A stretch of DNA of 64,000 nucleotides from Marivivens geojensis (GTDB lineage Bacteria; Pseudomonadota; Alphaproteobacteria; Rhodobacterales; Rhodobacteraceae), in assembly GCF_023540835.1 (NCBI RefSeq), contig NZ_JALKCU010000001.1, forward strand, positions 1,116,001 through 1,180,000. Direction: 5' to 3'. A program made the translations under genes and the position numbers. Shown in pieces: positions 8,926 through 18,159 of this stretch (the stretch's first letter is position 1; every line of letters starts with the position of its first letter). Below the pieces are notes generated by a model. The model saw only the letters and a list, made by a program, of their open reading frames with translations. It was not told the DNA's origin and did no database searches.

Positions 8926-11474
8926 GCCCCCAACATCCGCGTGACCATTTCCGTCATATCGCGGCTTAGGCCATCGGTGGCGAGAATTCGTTCTAGTTCC
9001 GCGCGGATCATCGCCTGACGGTCCTCGTCATAGCGTTTCCATGTATCGAACGCCGTTGAGACACGTGCCGCCGTTTGTGGGTTCGCCGCATCCAGTTTGA
9101 TCAGCCAATCGGCGAGCAACCGATAGGCGCTGCCGTCAGGGTTATGGAACCCAGCCGTATTCCCAGCGAGCGACGAGAACAGCGCGCGGAAGCGGTTCGG
9201 ATTGCGCCAGTCGAATGCATCATGTGCCGCCAACCGTTTCGCGGTCGCGGCGGCGTCTTCGGGTTCGGCAAGGCCAGCCTGCAGGCTAAACCATTTGTCC
9301 ATAACCAACCTGTCCCCATGCCAACGACGCTGGAAGTCGTTCAGTTCATCATCACCTGCCCCAATCGACACAAGCGCCGAAAGTGCGGCGAGCTCTTGGG
9401 TCATGTTGTTGGCGGCCGCGAACTGGCGCTGGGCGGTCGCGCCTGCGTCTGTCAGGGTGATGTAGGACAGGGCTGCATTGGTGAGCGCACGTTTGCCCGC
9501 ATCCTCAGCTCTGGGGCTGAAATCGCCAGTGACCTGATGCAAGAGATACAGGTTCGCAAGCGTCGCTCCCGCGTGGTCAGCGATCGCGCGTTTCAGGCGT
9601 TCGCGTTCGGCGTAAATCTCCCACGGATCAGGCGTGTAGCCCCCCGCAGAGAGCGCCTGCGCGATGTCGTCCACAGTAGGCAGCGCGAGGAGGAGGGCGC
9701 GGAAGGCAGGGTCCAGCGCCTCATCCGAAATCGCAGCGTTTAGCGCGGTCAGGAAGGCGCCATCCACCTCCGCATTCTCGATCACCATCAGGACTAAGAG
9801 ATCGCGCGCAAGGCTACGCGCGGCTTCCCATTTGTTGAACGGGTCCGTGTCGTGGGTGAGAAGGAACTGACGATCCTCAATGCTCTGATTATGATGCAGA
9901 ATAACGGGCGCAGAGAACCCGCGCAGGATCGACGGAACAGGGCGTGCGGCGAGCCCTTCAAAGGTGAACACTTGTTCGCTTTCGGTCAATTCGAGAACGG
10001 TGGTAGGGACGATTTCGTCGCCGTTTTGGCTCAGAAGCCCCACCGCGATCGGTAGAACCATCGGCTGTTTGTCAGGCTGACCTGGGGTGGCGGCGATGTC
10101 CTGACGGAGGCGAAGGCTATACGTGCCGTCGGTAAAATCATCGGACACATAGACGTGAGGTGTGCCGGCCTGCGAATACCACAATTTGAACTGGCTCAGG
10201 TCGCGGCCTGTCGTGTCCTCAAACACCTTAATCCAGTCCTCAATCGTGGCGGCCTGACCGTCATGACGATCGAAATAGAGGTCGAGCGCGGATTTATACG
10301 CTTCATCGCCGACCAATCGCTTCAGCATCCCAATTACCTCGGCGCCTTTCTCATAGACGGTGACGGTGTAGAAGTTGTTGATCTCAACAAAGCTCTCTGG
10401 ACGGACGGGATGGGCGAGGGGGCCTGCGTCCTCACGGAATTGACGCGCCCGCAGAGTGATCACATCGTCGATCCGTTTGACTGCATGGGACCGCATGTCG
10501 CCCGTGAACTGCTGGTCACGGAAAACGGTCAGGCCTTCCTTGAGGCAGAGCTGGAACCAATCGCGGCAGGTGATGCGGTTGCCGGTCCAATTGTGGAAAT
10601 ATTCGTGGGCGATGATCGCCTCAATCCGTTCAAAGTTCGCATCGGTCGAGGTTTCAGGCGAAGCGAGAACGCAGGACGAGTTGAAGATGTTCAACCCTTT
10701 GTTTTCCATCGCGCCCATGTTGAAATCATCCACGGCGACGATGTTGAACACGTCGAGGTCGTATTCGCGGCCATAGACATCTTCGTCCCATTTCATCGAC
10801 CGTTGCAGGGCACCCATGCCGAAGGCGCATTTGCCGATATCAGATGGGCGCACCCAAATGTTCAGGTCAACATGGCGGCCCGATTTGGTGGTGAAGTCGC
10901 CGTTGTGGTTTACCAAATCGCCAGCGACTAAGGCAAAGAGATAGGCAGGCTTTGGCCATGGGTCCGACCATTCCGCCCATCCATCACCTGCGCCCATCGG
11001 GTTGCCGTTAGACAGCAACACGGGCAGATCGCTTTCGATCCGAACGGTGAATGGCGCCATGACGTCGGGGCGGTCGGGGTAGTAGGTGATTTTGCGGAAG
11101 CCCTCGGCCTCGCATTGGGTGCAATACATGCCGTTCGACATATAGAGACCTTCGAGAGCGGTATTGGTGATCGGGCTGATCTCAACCTCGGCCTCCCAAA
11201 CAAAGGCCGCATCAGGCGTGTCGACCTCAATCCCGCCGTCAACATAGCGGACCTCGACAGGAGCGCCGTCGATGGCGGCAGAAATAAGTTTCAGGTTTTC
11301 GCCATGCAGGAAGAAACGACGATTGGGGCTGTCAGGGTTCGGTGAAAATTCGATCCGCGACAGAACTCGCGTTGCGGTATCAGCCAGACGAAACGTCAGA
11401 TGTACGGTGTCGACCAGATACCCGAACGGTGTGTAATCCTTTAGGTAAATGGTCTGAGGGGCGGCGTTCGTCAT
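8922..11474 (-). CDS. pepN: Aminopeptidase N (M1 family zinc metallopeptidase)
   Basis: An 850-residue M1 aminopeptidase of the E. coli PepN type, removing N-terminal residues from peptides in the cytoplasm. The substrate-binding GAMEN motif is at 254-258. The zinc site HEYFHNWTGNR starts at residue 290, and the third ligand is Glu313 in CLKEGLTVFRD. The start ATG at 11472-11474 is chosen because AGGAG lies six bases before it; an ATG two codons earlier abuts that ribosome site and is unlikely. A perfect inverted repeat lies just upstream in the leader. The stop interlocks with that of the convergent transglycosylase gene in a shared TTAA. Confidence 0.95.
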   Translation of the reverse strand: MTNAAPQTIYLKDYTPFGYLVDTVHLTFRLADTATRVLSRIEFSPNPDSPNRRFFLHGENLKLISAAIDGAPVEVRYVDGGIEVDTPDAAFVWEAEVEISPITNTALEGLYMSNGMYCTQCEAEGFRKITYYPDRPDVMAPFTVRIESDLPVLLSNGNPMGAGDGWAEWSDPWPKPAYLFALVAGDLVNHNGDFTTKSGRHVDLNIWVRPSDIGKCAFGMGALQRSMKWDEDVYGREYDLDVFNIVAVDDFNMGAMENKGLNIFNSSCVLASPETSTDANFERIEAIIAHEYFHNWTGNRITCRDWFQLCLKEGLTVFRDQQFTGDMRSHAVKRIDDVITLRARQFREDAGPLAHPVRPESFVEINNFYTVTVYEKGAEVIGMLKRLVGDEAYKSALDLYFDRHDGQAATIEDWIKVFEDTTGRDLSQFKLWYSQAGTPHVYVSDDFTDGTYSLRLRQDIAATPGQPDKQPMVLPIAVGLLSQNGDEIVPTTVLELTESEQVFTFEGLAARPVPSILRGFSAPVILHHNQSIEDRQFLLTHDTDPFNKWEAARSLARDLLVLMVIENAEVDGAFLTALNAAISDEALDPAFRALLLALPTVDDIAQALSAGGYTPDPWEIYAERERLKRAIADHAGATLANLYLLHQVTGDFSPRAEDAGKRALTNAALSYITLTDAGATAQRQFAAANNMTQELAALSALVSIGAGDDELNDFQRRWHGDRLVMDKWFSLQAGLAEPEDAAATAKRLAAHDAFDWRNPNRFRALFSSLAGNTAGFHNPDGSAYRLLADWLIKLDAANPQTAARVSTAFDTWKRYDEDRQAMIRAELERILATDGLSRDMTEMVTRMLGA

Positions 11475-11494
11475 CTGCATCTCCTGCGTATGGG

Positions 11495-11516
11495 CGCAAA
11501 ACACTGGCGTTTTGCG
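11495..11516. promoter_or_regulatory. Inverted repeat in the pepN leader
   Basis: CGCAAAAC and GTTTTGCG are a perfect 8-base inverted repeat around six bases, centred 31 bases upstream of the pepN ATG and about 9 bases from its ribosome site. It could be a protein operator or a small RNA hairpin; there is no T run after it. Confidence 0.45.
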
Positions 11517-11606
11517 GGCAACGTTCTACTTACCTATTGCGGAACCCGAGAGGCTTCAACGGTCGGCTTTTCGTGGTGAAGATTAGGCCTTGGGCAAAAC
11601 GATACA

Positions 11607-11765
11607 ATGTCAAAAATACGTAAAAAATCTGATTTCCCGTCAAAGGTTTGCGCCACCTGCGGGCGGCCCTTTGTCTGGCGAAAGAAATGGGAAAAGGTTT
11701 GGGATGAGGTGCGCTATTGTTCCGACCGTTGCAGGTCGGACAAGCGCAAGGCCTCGGCCTCTTAA
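11607..11765 (+). CDS. DUF2256 mini-protein with Cys4 zinc-ribbon pattern
   Basis: A 52-residue protein, [20 protein letters not shown] onwards. It has two Cys pairs (CATC at 15-18 and CSDRC at about 38-42) and a basic, Trp-rich middle ([17 protein letters not shown]). This is the DUF2256 pattern, a small zinc-ribbon-like protein of unknown role. It reads between pepN and the AHSA1-like gene. Its stop TAA overlaps the opposite stop within TTAA. No ribosome site is obvious, and start and length rest on the family pattern. Confidence 0.8.
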   Translation: MSKIRKKSDFPSKVCATCGRPFVWRKKWEKVWDEVRYCSDRCRSDKRKASAS

Positions 11766-12232
11766 ACCGCTATTTTTGCGGCATAGGCCCCCAGCTGGTC
11801 GGCAACGATGCCCCAGCCGTCAAAGAACCCCATATCCTTGTGCTGTTGCGCCGCTTCAACGCTGCGATGGCGCGCCGTAGCCGTATAGAGCGTCTGCCCG
11901 TCCTCTGTGTCCTCAAGCGTGATGATCGCGGTCATGAATGGTTCCGGATTGGGCTTCCAGCCTGCGGTGTAAGTGTCTGTAAAGACGATCTTTTCACCTT
12001 CGATTAGTTCCAAGTAGACGCCGTTGTTGTCCATCATGTTACCCTCGACATCAAAGGTCATATTGCAGTGACCGCCAACCCGTAGATCAATATCACATTT
12101 GGCAACGCGATGGGGCGCGGGCACGAACCAGTGCACCAGATGTTCGGGCGTCGTCCAACAGGCCCAAACAGCTGATCGGGGAGCGGGCAGAACGCGGCTA
12201 AAGGACAAATCAGTTTCGGTGAGGTCGGTCAT
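11762..12232 (-). CDS. SRPBCC/AHSA1-like protein (START-fold)
   Basis: A 156-residue single-domain protein of the AHSA1/SRPBCC type. The N-terminal [26 protein letters not shown] leads into the helix-grip fold, with [31 protein letters not shown] and the closing helix [17 protein letters not shown]. Such proteins bind hydrophobic ligands in a cavity; most bacterial members have no known ligand. It is transcribed away from the amidotransferase gene, with a 190-base intergenic region that carries a palindrome. Confidence 0.82.
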   Translation of the reverse strand: MTDLTETDLSFSRVLPAPRSAVWACWTTPEHLVHWFVPAPHRVAKCDIDLRVGGHCNMTFDVEGNMMDNNGVYLELIEGEKIVFTDTYTAGWKPNPEPFMTAIITLEDTEDGQTLYTATARHRSVEAAQQHKDMGFFDGWGIVADQLGAYAAKIAV

Positions 12233-12327
12233 GTAAGATAGTCCTTTGGCGAGGTGGTGCGCCGACTATCGGTCCGCCGAGATTTCCGATCAACTATAAA
12301 ATGAGCAAACTGCGCGTTGTTTCAGCC

Positions 12328-12341
12328 CTGCAAATTTGCAG
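12328..12341. promoter_or_regulatory. Perfect 14-base palindrome between the AHSA1-like and amidotransferase genes
   Basis: CTGCAAATTTGCAG reads identically on both strands. It lies 82 bases before the amidotransferase start and 96 bases before the divergent AHSA1-like start, a good place for an operator serving either gene. The regulator is not known. Confidence 0.5.
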
Positions 12342-12422
12342 ACGACAGTCTCCTACTCTGAGCCTTTTCATGCCGATAATCAGCGGCTAACGTGGAGGGC
12401 AACGCAGTAAGGGCAGGCAAAC

Positions 12423-13199
12423 ATGACGCGTCCCGTCATCGGAATTATTGGCAACTCCGCACTTTTGAACGACAGCTATCCGACGCACGCTGGTGGCACG
12501 ATGAACTCTTGTGCGGTGTCGAACGTGGCGGGATGTATTCCCCTCATCATCCCCGCTGATCCCGATTATGTGACCGTCAATGAACTCTTGGAGGTTTGCG
12601 ACGGGTTTCTACTCACGGGTGGGCGGCCTAATGTGCACCCAAGCGAATATGGCGAAGAAGAAACCGCAGCCCATGGTGATTTCGACCGTCGTCGCGATGC
12701 GATCACATTGCCGCTGGTTCGGGCTTGTGTGGAACGGGGTCAACCTGTTCTAGGGATTTGTCGCGGGTTCCAAGAGGTGAACGTCGCGATGGGCGGCACG
12801 CTCTATCCAGAGATCCGCGATCTGCCGGGACGCACCAATCACCGCATGCCGCCTGATGGATCGCTCGAAGAGAAATTTGCGCTCCGCCATGTGGTCACGC
12901 TCAAAGAGGGCGGTGTATTCCATCAGTTATTTGGCACGACCCAAGTCATGACCAACACGCTGCACGGGCAGGGTATAAAGGACGCGGGCGCCCGCGTCGT
13001 GATCGAAGGCCACGCGCCCGATGGCACGCCCGAAGCGATCTACATTAAAGATGCACCTGGGTTTACCTTGTCCGTTCAGTGGCACCCTGAATGGAATGCT
13101 GCGAATGACCCCGTTTCGCGCCCTCTGTTCACGGCCTTTGGTGACGCCGCGCGGGCATGGGCCGCGGGCGGTCAGTCCGCCTTACGGGTCAGCGCTTAA
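12423..13199 (+). CDS. Class I glutamine amidotransferase-like hydrolase (PuuD type)
   Basis: A 258-residue protein resembling gamma-glutamyl-gamma-aminobutyrate hydrolase. The nucleophile elbow is GICRGFQ with Cys113. The catalytic His221 and Glu223 lie in VQWHPEW, and LLTGGRPNVHPSEYG holds the substrate-side loop. PuuD-type enzymes hydrolyse gamma-glutamyl conjugates in putrescine degradation. No other puu gene is nearby, so the true substrate is uncertain; the ornithine decarboxylase gene is 14 kb away. The start ATG has GGGCAGGC before it. The gene abuts the stop of the convergent RTX gene with no gap. Confidence 0.85.
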   Translation: MTRPVIGIIGNSALLNDSYPTHAGGTMNSCAVSNVAGCIPLIIPADPDYVTVNELLEVCDGFLLTGGRPNVHPSEYGEEETAAHGDFDRRRDAITLPLVRACVERGQPVLGICRGFQEVNVAMGGTLYPEIRDLPGRTNHRMPPDGSLEEKFALRHVVTLKEGGVFHQLFGTTQVMTNTLHGQGIKDAGARVVIEGHAPDGTPEAIYIKDAPGFTLSVQWHPEWNAANDPVSRPLFTAFGDAARAWAAGGQSALRVSA

Positions 13200-16100
13200 T
13201 CACAGACGGATCAGTTGAGCTTCATGCTTTTTCAAGCAACGGCGCGCAGTGTTGCCATAGCTATTCGGCATCGCGCGAAGTTCAGGGAAAATCGCAAAGA
13301 GTTCTTCGCGGGCTTCGTCCTTGATCGCAGATAGGCCAACGTCACCGGGGTGGAAGCTCTCGGTCGCGGCACCTTCGGCAAAGACGATCTCGTGCTGGTC
13401 GAACATCATGTGGATGTAGGTGACCATGCCGCCCTCTTCGCGGGTGACAGCCTTATTGTCGATGAGGTGACGCGCCGAAACGAGGACCTCGGTTTCGCCA
13501 AAGAGCAATTCAGCGCTGTAGCCTTGGAACAGCATGCGATGCTGCGGTGACACCAGCAGATCAGATTCGAGACCTGTGAGAACGTTCTGACGAATGCGAA
13601 TGGGCGCAAAGCGATCAATCGCAGGAACTGTGCGGGACTGAATCCAGCGGATCGGCTGCAGACCGTGGTCGCGGGTCACAACGAGGTCGCCGGGGCGCAG
13701 GGTTTCAATCGGGCGGGCACCACGCGGGGTCGCAATGCGCGTACCCGGTGTAAAGCAAATGATATTCTCGATATCGGTGAAGTTCAGCAGCGTGCCGTCA
13801 TCGAGTGTGACCGAGCCAGAGAAGCTGCCCGTGCCATCATCGGTCGCGACGAGCGTCGAACGGTCGGCCAACATGCCCAGTTGCAGCGTGTCGCCAGCGC
13901 CTTCGCCTGTGTTGCCACCGTCTATGGTGATCGTGCCATTGCCCGTTTCGAGATAGTCGGCGAGGATGAAAAGATCGTCGCCGTCACCGCCCGAGACATT
14001 GTCGCCTTCGGCGAAGGTGATCGTATCGTTGCCAGCGTCGCCATAAAGTACGTCTGCACCTGCGCCACCGACGATGGTGTCGTTCCCGTCTCCAGCCACA
14101 ACAGTATCGTCGCCGTCGCCCATCGAAATGGTATCGTCACCAGCGCCAGTATCGACCGATTGTGACCCCGTGGTGCCTGTGATGGTGTCGTTGCCGCTGC
14201 CGGTGAGGACCTGTTCGATTTCGTAAAAATTGACCTGATCTGAGCCAGAGGTGAGCACGCCGTTTTCAGCGGCACTGAAGGTTACCGTGGTGTCTGTCGT
14301 TAGGAGAGAGGCATCGATTTGGTCGCCGATGGTTTCACCGGTTTCACCACCCAGAACAGAGTCGACCCCGCTGCCCGCCTCAAATGCAAACGTGTCGTCG
14401 CCTGCGTCACCAATCAACGCATCGTTGCCAGATTGCCCAAAGATTAAATCGTTTCCATCGCCGCCGTAGACGATATCATTGCCTGCACCGGACAGGATAG
14501 TGTCATCGCCAGCGCCCGCTTGCACAAAATCACCGTCACCGGAATTGGTTGGCAGGATATTGTCATTTGCGTCGATGTGATCGCCATCGGGATCGCCGTT
14601 ATAGGACGTATCGATAATGTCATCGCCAGCAGTACCCGAAACCGTGCCATCGGAGAGCGGCACACCAATCGCACCCAGCGCGAGCGGGTTTGAGAGAAGG
14701 GTTGGTGAGACACCATAAAGCGTGATGGTTTCGCCGTTCGGGAACAGCAGTTGCGCGCTGCCGCCGTTGTCTTGGACAACGACATCCCAGATGTTGACGG
14801 GATCGCCATTTGCGTCGTGCAGGTCGGACACGTCGATCTGATCGTTGCCCGTGAACGTGCCGTCGCCATTGTCGGTCGGACCTTGGAAACCATAGACCGT
14901 ATCGTTGCCGTCGCCGTCTGAGAAAATGACCGTATCAACATCACTATCGGGCGTTGTCGTCGCAGGCTGCCCGATCGCGTACACGTCATCGCCCGCACCT
15001 GCGTCGATAACGTCGGCACCCGTGCCGGTCGAGAAGCTGTCATTGCCGTTCGAGCCGTAAACCGTATCATCGCCTTGGCCCAGAGATAGGCCTTCGACTT
15101 CGGTAAAGGAAACTGTGTTTGTGCCCTCGTTCAGAGTGCCGGTTTCTGGCGCAGATAGGTTGACGGTCACGTCGCCTGTTAGACCCGTCGCATCAATGAT
15201 ATCGCCGTAGCCTGTTTCGCCCGTGCTGCCACCGTCGAACGTGTCGTTTCCAAAGCCGTCGGTCAGAACCAGCGTATCGCTTGCGTCGCCGCCGTAGACA
15301 ACGTCATTGCCTGCGCCCGCGTCGATCCGGTCGAGGCCAGCTTCGCCATAGATAGTGTCGTCGCCGATACCTGCGAGGATCGAGTCATTGCCCGCGCCAG
15401 CTTCGATGATGTCGTCGTTCGCGCCTTTGTTGGCCAGAACGTTATCAGCATCGTCAACGCGGTCGCCATCAGGGTCGCCGCTGTAGTTCGTGTCGATAAC
15501 GTCATCGCCTGTGGTACCAGAGATGGTGCCGTCAGAGAGCGGAACGCCAATCGCTGCGAGTGCCAGCGGGTTGGTCATGACAGTCGGATCAACGCCGTTC
15601 AGCGTGATCGACGTCCCGTCAGGGAAGTTCAGTCGCGCAGAGCCGCCATTGTTGGTGACGGTGATGTCATGGACGTTGACCGGGTTGCCTTGGGCATCAG
15701 TGAGGCCGCTGACGTCGAGCTGGTCAAGGCCTGTGAATGTGCCGTCGCCATTCGGGGTCGGCTGCGCGAAATCATAGACGTAGTCGTTCCCATCGCCATC
15801 ATTGAGGATGATGAGGTCAGCATCCGTGTCCGCACCGAGGTGAATGGTGTCGTTGCCAGTGCCGCCGTCGACGGTATCTGTGCCTGTCCCCGCAAACACA
15901 GCGTCATCGCCTGCACCAGTCGAGATGCTATCCGCGCCCGCGCCCGCATCCACCGTCTCAGCCGAAAGGATGCCTTCGCCGCTGGTGAACTGGTCGTCTT
16001 GGTCCGTCAGAACGAAGTTTTCGATCTCGACAAAGTTAGCGATGGTGCCGCTTGCGCCTGCCGAAACTTGGCCAGATTCATAGCCCGTTACGTTTACGGA

Positions 16101-17984
16101 AACGCCAGATGTCGCGATGTTCGAGGCATCGATGGTGTCATAGTCGGTGCCGGTTTCACCACCGTAGATCGCGTCCAGTCCGTTGTTGTCGTCCAATAGG
16201 AACGTATCTTGGTCTTCCGCGCCCGAGAGGCTATCATCGCCCGCACCACCGCGCAGCGTGTCATTCCCAACCTCGCCAAACAGAACGTCGTTGCCCGCGT
16301 CGCCGACCAAAAGGTCATCGCCAGCGGTGCCGTATGCAAGGTCGTTGCCGTCACCACCGTAAATGGTCGAGCCCGTCAGGTAAGCCGTGCCGCCGATATC
16401 GTCGATAACGTCGTCACCTGCGCCACCGTAAACGGTGTCCGCACCCTCGCCGTATAAGATGGTGTCATTGCCGTCACCACCGAACATGGTGTCGTCGCCG
16501 TCACCACCGTAGAGGTAGTCATTCCCTTCGTCGCCATACACAGCATCGTTGCCAGCTCCGCCGACGATGGTGTCCACGCCAATGCCACCATAAACGATGT
16601 CATTGCCATCGCCCGCGTCGATGTTGTCGTTGCCGCCTGTTGTGTCAGGGATGGTGTCAAAGTAAACATCGGTGACGTTGATACGGTTCGAGACGTACGT
16701 GCCGATGTTGTCGAACTCGATCTCGATACGGGACACAGGGCCCGCAATGTTCACGAGGATCGAGCCGAGGTCTTGGCCAGGGGTTTCGTTGACCGCAACA
16801 GGGTTCGCCGTCACGGTTTGACCGCTTACGCTATCGTTGCCGCTGGCCGTGATGGATACGGTGACAAGATTGTTGTTGATGTCATAGGCGCGCAGGATAA
16901 CGCGGTCTTGCCATCCGCTGGTGTCGATGTCGTTGATGCGGAAGGTAACGTTTTCAACGGCGTTCGAGTAGCCAGAACCCGCTTGGGCGTTAAACGTCAG
17001 TGTGCTGGTGCTGACGTTGGCGCCACCGGTGCCGTTGATTTCGAGGCTGGAGACGCTGTCGAACGGTTCGCCGCTGCCGACATACATGGCTTCGTCGGTG
17101 CTGGTCGTTGTCGACTGAAGTGCGCCATCGTTGTTTTGGCTGAACGTGACGTTCATCGACCCAGTGGATTGGGTGAAGCCGCCAGACAGGTTGTAGTTGT
17201 TGCCCCAAGCGCCGTTGTTGGTCCAGCTCAGGTGCTCTGTGTTCGATGTTACGGTTGCGCTGGCGCCTTCGCCGTAGATGGTATCGTTGCCCAACCCACC
17301 AAGGATCGAGTCATCGCCGACACCGCCTTCGATCGTGTCGTCATTTGCGCCGCCATCAATCGTGTCGTTGCCAGTGCCACCAAAAATCTGGTCGTTGCCG
17401 TCGCCGCCGAGGATGCTGTCAGTGCCTGCGCCACCGTAAACCGTATCAGCGCCAGTGCCCGCATTGATGGTGTCATTCCCATCTTCGCCATAGACGATGT
17501 CCGTACCAGAACCAGCTTGGATAGAGTCATTGCCTGTGCCGCCATAGATGACGTCATTGCCGTCATTCGCAATGACGGTATCGTTTCCTGCACCTGCATA
17601 GATCGTGTCGTTGCCCGTGCCCGTCGTCGCCGTGGTGGTATTCGTATCGTAGATCAGGTCAGACGCGCTCGTACCGGCGATGTTTGCATCACTATTGGTC
17701 GTGCCCATGATGATGCTGAAAGTGGGGTGGGAGGCGACGTTGAAATTGTAAGCGCCAGACTGGAACGACCCGCTCGGTACGAAATAGACCGACCCGTTGG
17801 TTGCGAGGTAGTAGGTGCCGTTCACCGTGGTGGTGTTCACGATGATCAAAAAAGTGTTGTAGTTATACTCGAGCGAACCCGTCCCGATGACTTGGGCTGT
17901 CGTGAAAGAGGTCGCGCCACTAGAGACCGTATCATTGGTATCCAGCGACGTTCCGTTCAAATTAACGAGATAACCAGTAGGCAT
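13200..17984 (-). CDS. Large secreted RTX calcium-binding protein with C-terminal Hint domain
   Basis: A 1594-residue acidic protein with many glycine/aspartate nonapeptides of the GGxGxDxhx type (GGDGNDTIYGG-like runs). They are strongest at about residues 120-250, 470-620 and 850-1400. These bind calcium outside the cell and usually mark type I secretion. Residues from about 1410 form a Hint domain beginning CFTPGTRIATPRGARPIETL, with an SPQHRML segment. An Ig/lectin-like insert of about 200 residues with Asn/Thr-rich strands lies between the first two repeat blocks. Two copies of a segment 294 residues apart, containing NGDGTFTG and IGVPLSDGT, show internal duplication. There is no signal peptide. 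The ABC exporter is not in the window, and adhesin or surface-layer roles are guesses. Confidence 0.88.
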   Translation of the reverse strand: MPTGYLVNLNGTSLDTNDTVSSGATSFTTAQVIGTGSLEYNYNTFLIIVNTTTVNGTYYLATNGSVYFVPSGSFQSGAYNFNVASHPTFSIIMGTTNSDANIAGTSASDLIYDTNTTTATTGTGNDTIYAGAGNDTVIANDGNDVIYGGTGNDSIQAGSGTDIVYGEDGNDTINAGTGADTVYGGAGTDSILGGDGNDQIFGGTGNDTIDGGANDDTIEGGVGDDSILGGLGNDTIYGEGASATVTSNTEHLSWTNNGAWGNNYNLSGGFTQSTGSMNVTFSQNNDGALQSTTTSTDEAMYVGSGEPFDSVSSLEINGTGGANVSTSTLTFNAQAGSGYSNAVENVTFRINDIDTSGWQDRVILRAYDINNNLVTVSITASGNDSVSGQTVTANPVAVNETPGQDLGSILVNIAGPVSRIEIEFDNIGTYVSNRINVTDVYFDTIPDTTGGNDNIDAGDGNDIVYGGIGVDTIVGGAGNDAVYGDEGNDYLYGGDGDDTMFGGDGNDTILYGEGADTVYGGAGDDVIDDIGGTAYLTGSTIYGGDGNDLAYGTAGDDLLVGDAGNDVLFGEVGNDTLRGGAGDDSLSGAEDQDTFLLDDNNGLDAIYGGETGTDYDTIDASNIATSGVSVNVTGYESGQVSAGASGTIANFVEIENFVLTDQDDQFTSGEGILSAETVDAGAGADSISTGAGDDAVFAGTGTDTVDGGTGNDTIHLGADTDADLIILNDGDGNDYVYDFAQPTPNGDGTFTGLDQLDVSGLTDAQGNPVNVHDITVTNNGGSARLNFPDGTSITLNGVDPTVMTNPLALAAIGVPLSDGTISGTTGDDVIDTNYSGDPDGDRVDDADNVLANKGANDDIIEAGAGNDSILAGIGDDTIYGEAGLDRIDAGAGNDVVYGGDASDTLVLTDGFGNDTFDGGSTGETGYGDIIDATGLTGDVTVNLSAPETGTLNEGTNTVSFTEVEGLSLGQGDDTVYGSNGNDSFSTGTGADVIDAGAGDDVYAIGQPATTTPDSDVDTVIFSDGDGNDTVYGFQGPTDNGDGTFTGNDQIDVSDLHDANGDPVNIWDVVVQDNGGSAQLLFPNGETITLYGVSPTLLSNPLALGAIGVPLSDGTVSGTAGDDIIDTSYNGDPDGDHIDANDNILPTNSGDGDFVQAGAGDDTILSGAGNDIVYGGDGNDLIFGQSGNDALIGDAGDDTFAFEAGSGVDSVLGGETGETIGDQIDASLLTTDTTVTFSAAENGVLTSGSDQVNFYEIEQVLTGSGNDTITGTTGSQSVDTGAGDDTISMGDGDDTVVAGDGNDTIVGGAGADVLYGDAGNDTITFAEGDNVSGGDGDDLFILADYLETGNGTITIDGGNTGEGAGDTLQLGMLADRSTLVATDDGTGSFSGSVTLDDGTLLNFTDIENIICFTPGTRIATPRGARPIETLRPGDLVVTRDHGLQPIRWIQSRTVPAIDRFAPIRIRQNVLTGLESDLLVSPQHRMLFQGYSAELLFGETEVLVSARHLIDNKAVTREEGGMVTYIHMMFDQHEIVFAEGAATESFHPGDVGLSAIKDEAREELFAIFPELRAMPNSYGNTARRCLKKHEAQLIRL
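14550..15770 (-). repeat. Two-copy internal duplication within the RTX gene
   Basis: Two segments encode nearly the same order of motifs: PT.NGDGTFTG, D.SDL/SGL, NGGSA, NPLAL.AIGVPLSDGT, and GDPDGD..D. They are offset by 882 bases (294 codons; compare 15535 with 14653). The copies have diverged, so this is an old tandem duplication of a repeat module. Confidence 0.7.
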
Positions 17985-18100
17985 CGTACTTCCACACTAT
18001 TCACCGCAATCGAATCGGACTGCGGACATTTCCTTGAGAATAGGTATGGGTAGCTACTGGGGCGTTAATTGGGGCCTATCGTGGTGAGTCCGTGGCGAAT

Positions 18101-18120
18101 TTGGGCATAATTATGTCCAA
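18101..18120. promoter_or_regulatory. Near-perfect palindrome upstream of the RTX gene
   Basis: TTGGGCATAATTATGTCCAA is a 20-base palindrome with one mismatched pair; its core CATAATTATG is perfect. It lies about 117 bases before the RTX start and 40 bases past the end of the upstream molybdenum hydroxylase gene, in the only promoter region available to the RTX gene. Confidence 0.45.
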
Positions 18121-18159
18121 AAGGTTATAAATTTCGATCCGTTTGGAAACAATGCCTGC

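Noticed and set aside
13757-14000. Intein-like Hint segment at the RTX C-terminus
   Set aside because: No C-extein or His-Asn splice junction is visible, and this class of RTX proteins commonly ends in a Hint domain, so it is not an intein interrupting a gene.
13900-17700. Repetitive DNA that might suggest a CRISPR or satellite array
   Set aside because: The repeats are in frame, 27 bases long in period and encode calcium-binding nonapeptides; there are no identical spacers or leader.
16773-18053. 426-codon frame opposite the RTX gene
   Set aside because: The repeated Gly/Asp codons of the RTX gene create a repetitive Val/Ala/Arg antisense frame. It is a mirror artefact.
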